Part shown: piece by piece, positions 63,083 through 64,000 of the stretch
Position numbering within the stretch: position 1 is the first letter of the stretch
Layout: each line of letters opens with the position of its first letter
Assembly: GCF_028748185.1 (NCBI RefSeq)
Contig: NZ_CP118164.1
Location: 4,923,814 to 4,987,813, forward strand
Reading direction: 5' to 3'
Source of the DNA: Bremerella sp. P1
Lineage (GTDB): Bacteria > Planctomycetota > Planctomycetia > Pirellulales > Pirellulaceae
Length of the DNA stretch: 64,000 bases
The notes under the pieces: generated by a model
What the model was told of the DNA's origin: nothing
Database searches by the model: none
The model's input: only the letters and a program-made list of their open reading frames with translations
Position numbers and translations under genes: made by a program

Positions 63083-63763
63083 TTACATGCTTCCGCGACC
63101 GAGGTTGTGCGGATGGCGTCCGGTCGTGGAGGTGGGGTAGCTTCGCATCGATCCAGAGTTCATTTCGTACATCATCTGATCGGATGGTGATGCCGGCGTG
63201 GGCGTGCTGTACTGCATCGAAGATTCCGAGTCGTACAGAATCGTCGATTCGCCTGGGACCATTTCTTCGTAGCTCACCATTTGTGACTGGGCTTGGCAGG
63301 CACAGCTGTTACATGGGATGCCTTGATCGCACATGCTCGAGCAACATTCATCGCCTCGACGAATGCCAGTGATGCCAGGGCGACAGCGGCCGCCGACAGG
63401 GCCAACGTAGTTGCCGAAGCAGTCGCAAGGATCGCATGTCGGTGGATGGGAGATCCATTCACCCCAGTACACTTCATCTGAACATCCTGCCGTGCAGGTC
63501 AGGTTGTTGCGGAGGTGTTGGCGAATCTCTGCAAACGGTGGCTTGGGCAGACAGACTGGGTAGCTGGGACCGCAGCAAGTTGTACATGTTGTGCCGCAAC
63601 CGCACGAGTCTCCGCAGGTGGCACCGCAATCGTCGCAGGCGCATCCGGAAGTTGGGGCAACATGTCCGATGTGACATGAGTTGCAGCTGGGGACGGTTCG
63701 ACATCCAACCGCAGCCAGCAGCGCGGCGGCGAATAGACTGAGGATCAAGTGGCGTGACATCAT
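63083..63763 (-). CDS. Cys-rich lipoprotein (25 Cys in 226 aa)
   Basis: From the ATG at 63763, with AGGAAAG 7 bases upstream, it has a lipoprotein signal ending LLAAVGC. The mature part has about 25 cysteines, many in C-x2-C and CC pairs (CACDDCGATC, CGCGTTCTTCC, CDPCDCFGNY), and one CNSCH that could bind haem. Then comes a Tyr/Ser/Met-rich tail (MVSYEEMVPGES, SSMQYSTP). The pattern suggests a disulfide-knotted or metal-binding surface protein. The smaller lipoprotein at 30936-31175 shares a GC-C-Gly opening. No function is recognised. Confidence 0.72.
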   Translation of the reverse strand: MMSRHLILSLFAAALLAAVGCRTVPSCNSCHIGHVAPTSGCACDDCGATCGDSCGCGTTCTTCCGPSYPVCLPKPPFAEIRQHLRNNLTCTAGCSDEVYWGEWISHPPTCDPCDCFGNYVGPVGGRCRPGITGIRRGDECCSSMCDQGIPCNSCACQAQSQMVSYEEMVPGESTILYDSESSMQYSTPTPASPSDQMMYEMNSGSMRSYPTSTTGRHPHNLGRGSM

Positions 63764-63950
63764 GTCGAGACTTTCCTGGTTCACATCAAACGAACCACCC
63801 TGATACGACAGGGCAGGGGGGAGTGGGAACGTGACTCAAGAACGGATATCGGCCAGAAAGTCGGCATAATCGAGAGAATTGCCGTAATCGGCAAAGTTTG
63901 CCACAAAAAGGCGCCGATGCCACCAATGAATGCATCTCTGTCAGCGCATA

Positions 63951-63987
63951 AAAAAACCGTTGTGATCCGCCCCCAGATACACAACGG
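63951..63987 (-). terminator. Rho-independent terminator of a minus-strand gene beyond the right edge
   Basis: An 8-bp stem (CCGTTGTG / CACAACGG) with a 15-base loop is followed on the minus strand by a run of seven T. It implies a transcript entering from beyond base 64000 on the minus strand. Confidence 0.7.
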
Positions 63988-64000
63988 CTTCCTGCCCACG

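Noticed and set aside
63781-63999. 72-residue minus ORF at the right edge
   Set aside because: It covers the terminator hairpin and its T-run and has no ribosome-binding site or family resemblance.
1-64000. CRISPR arrays, transposases, integrases and prophage genes
   Set aside because: Looked for spaced direct repeats, DDE-type or serine/tyrosine recombinase motifs and phage structural genes; none were seen.

Overview
The window is bacterial chromosome that looks like a planctomycete of the Pirellulaceae (Blastopirellula/Bremerella/Rhodopirellula-like). This is inferred from gene content, not from a marker gene. The clues are moderate GC, a membrane Ser/Thr kinase with a large exported tail, a Cys-type sulfatase, exported transglutaminase-like proteins, many small Cys- or Tyr-rich lipoproteins, and a pseudopilin locus ending in a giant GspK-like protein. 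I see no insertion sequences, prophage, integrase or CRISPR array. It reads as core chromosome.

Layout. 1-8.9 kb: the 3' end of ftsH, rsgA, a transmembrane Ser/Thr kinase, a peptide-type ABC importer (binding lipoprotein plus two permeases, no ATPase gene), and a small exported CxxCH protein. 8.9-16.6 kb: aldose 1-epimerase, a polytopic membrane protein, tRNA-Val(TAC), two small hypothetical genes, mutS, and a sulfatase that shares its stop region with mutS. 16.6-18.9 kb: a two-gene hydroxyproline unit (epimerase, then FAD oxidoreductase). 19.1-25.8 kb: a PlsC-ACP-AMP-ligase fusion, a convergent nucleotidyltransferase-like protein, then three genes coupled by ATGA overlaps (beta-CASP metallohydrolase, LOG-family protein, short-chain reductase). 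26-32.7 kb: two exported thioredoxin-fold proteins, two overlapping transglutaminase-like paralogues (one without its catalytic Cys), small lipoproteins and a putative alpha/beta hydrolase. 33-43.5 kb: a TPR/CHAT-like protein that appears to lack the CHAT dyad, a FemAB/GNAT-like transferase, the MoxR / DUF58 / transglutaminase trio, and ychF.

43.7-60.8 kb, all on the minus strand, is the most striking region. It is a type II secretion / type IV pilus-like locus in the order GspE-like ATPase, PilT, GspE, GspF, GspG-like and three more pseudopilin-like proteins, then a protein of about 1,975 residues with a GspK-like N-terminus and GspK-type NLN motifs. From the second ATPase onward the order mirrors gspE-F-G-H/I/J-K. 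No secretin, GspC/L/M or prepilin peptidase lies here. 61-64 kb holds a Pro-rich exported protein, an outer-membrane beta-barrel candidate, a 25-cysteine lipoprotein, and a terminator for a gene beyond the right edge.

Working together: the ATPases, GspF and pseudopilins should build one envelope machine. The importer and the hydroxyproline pair suggest scavenging of peptides or collagen-like material. The sulfatase fits the known planctomycete use of sulfated polysaccharides. All functions rest on motif recognition by eye; no database search was run.
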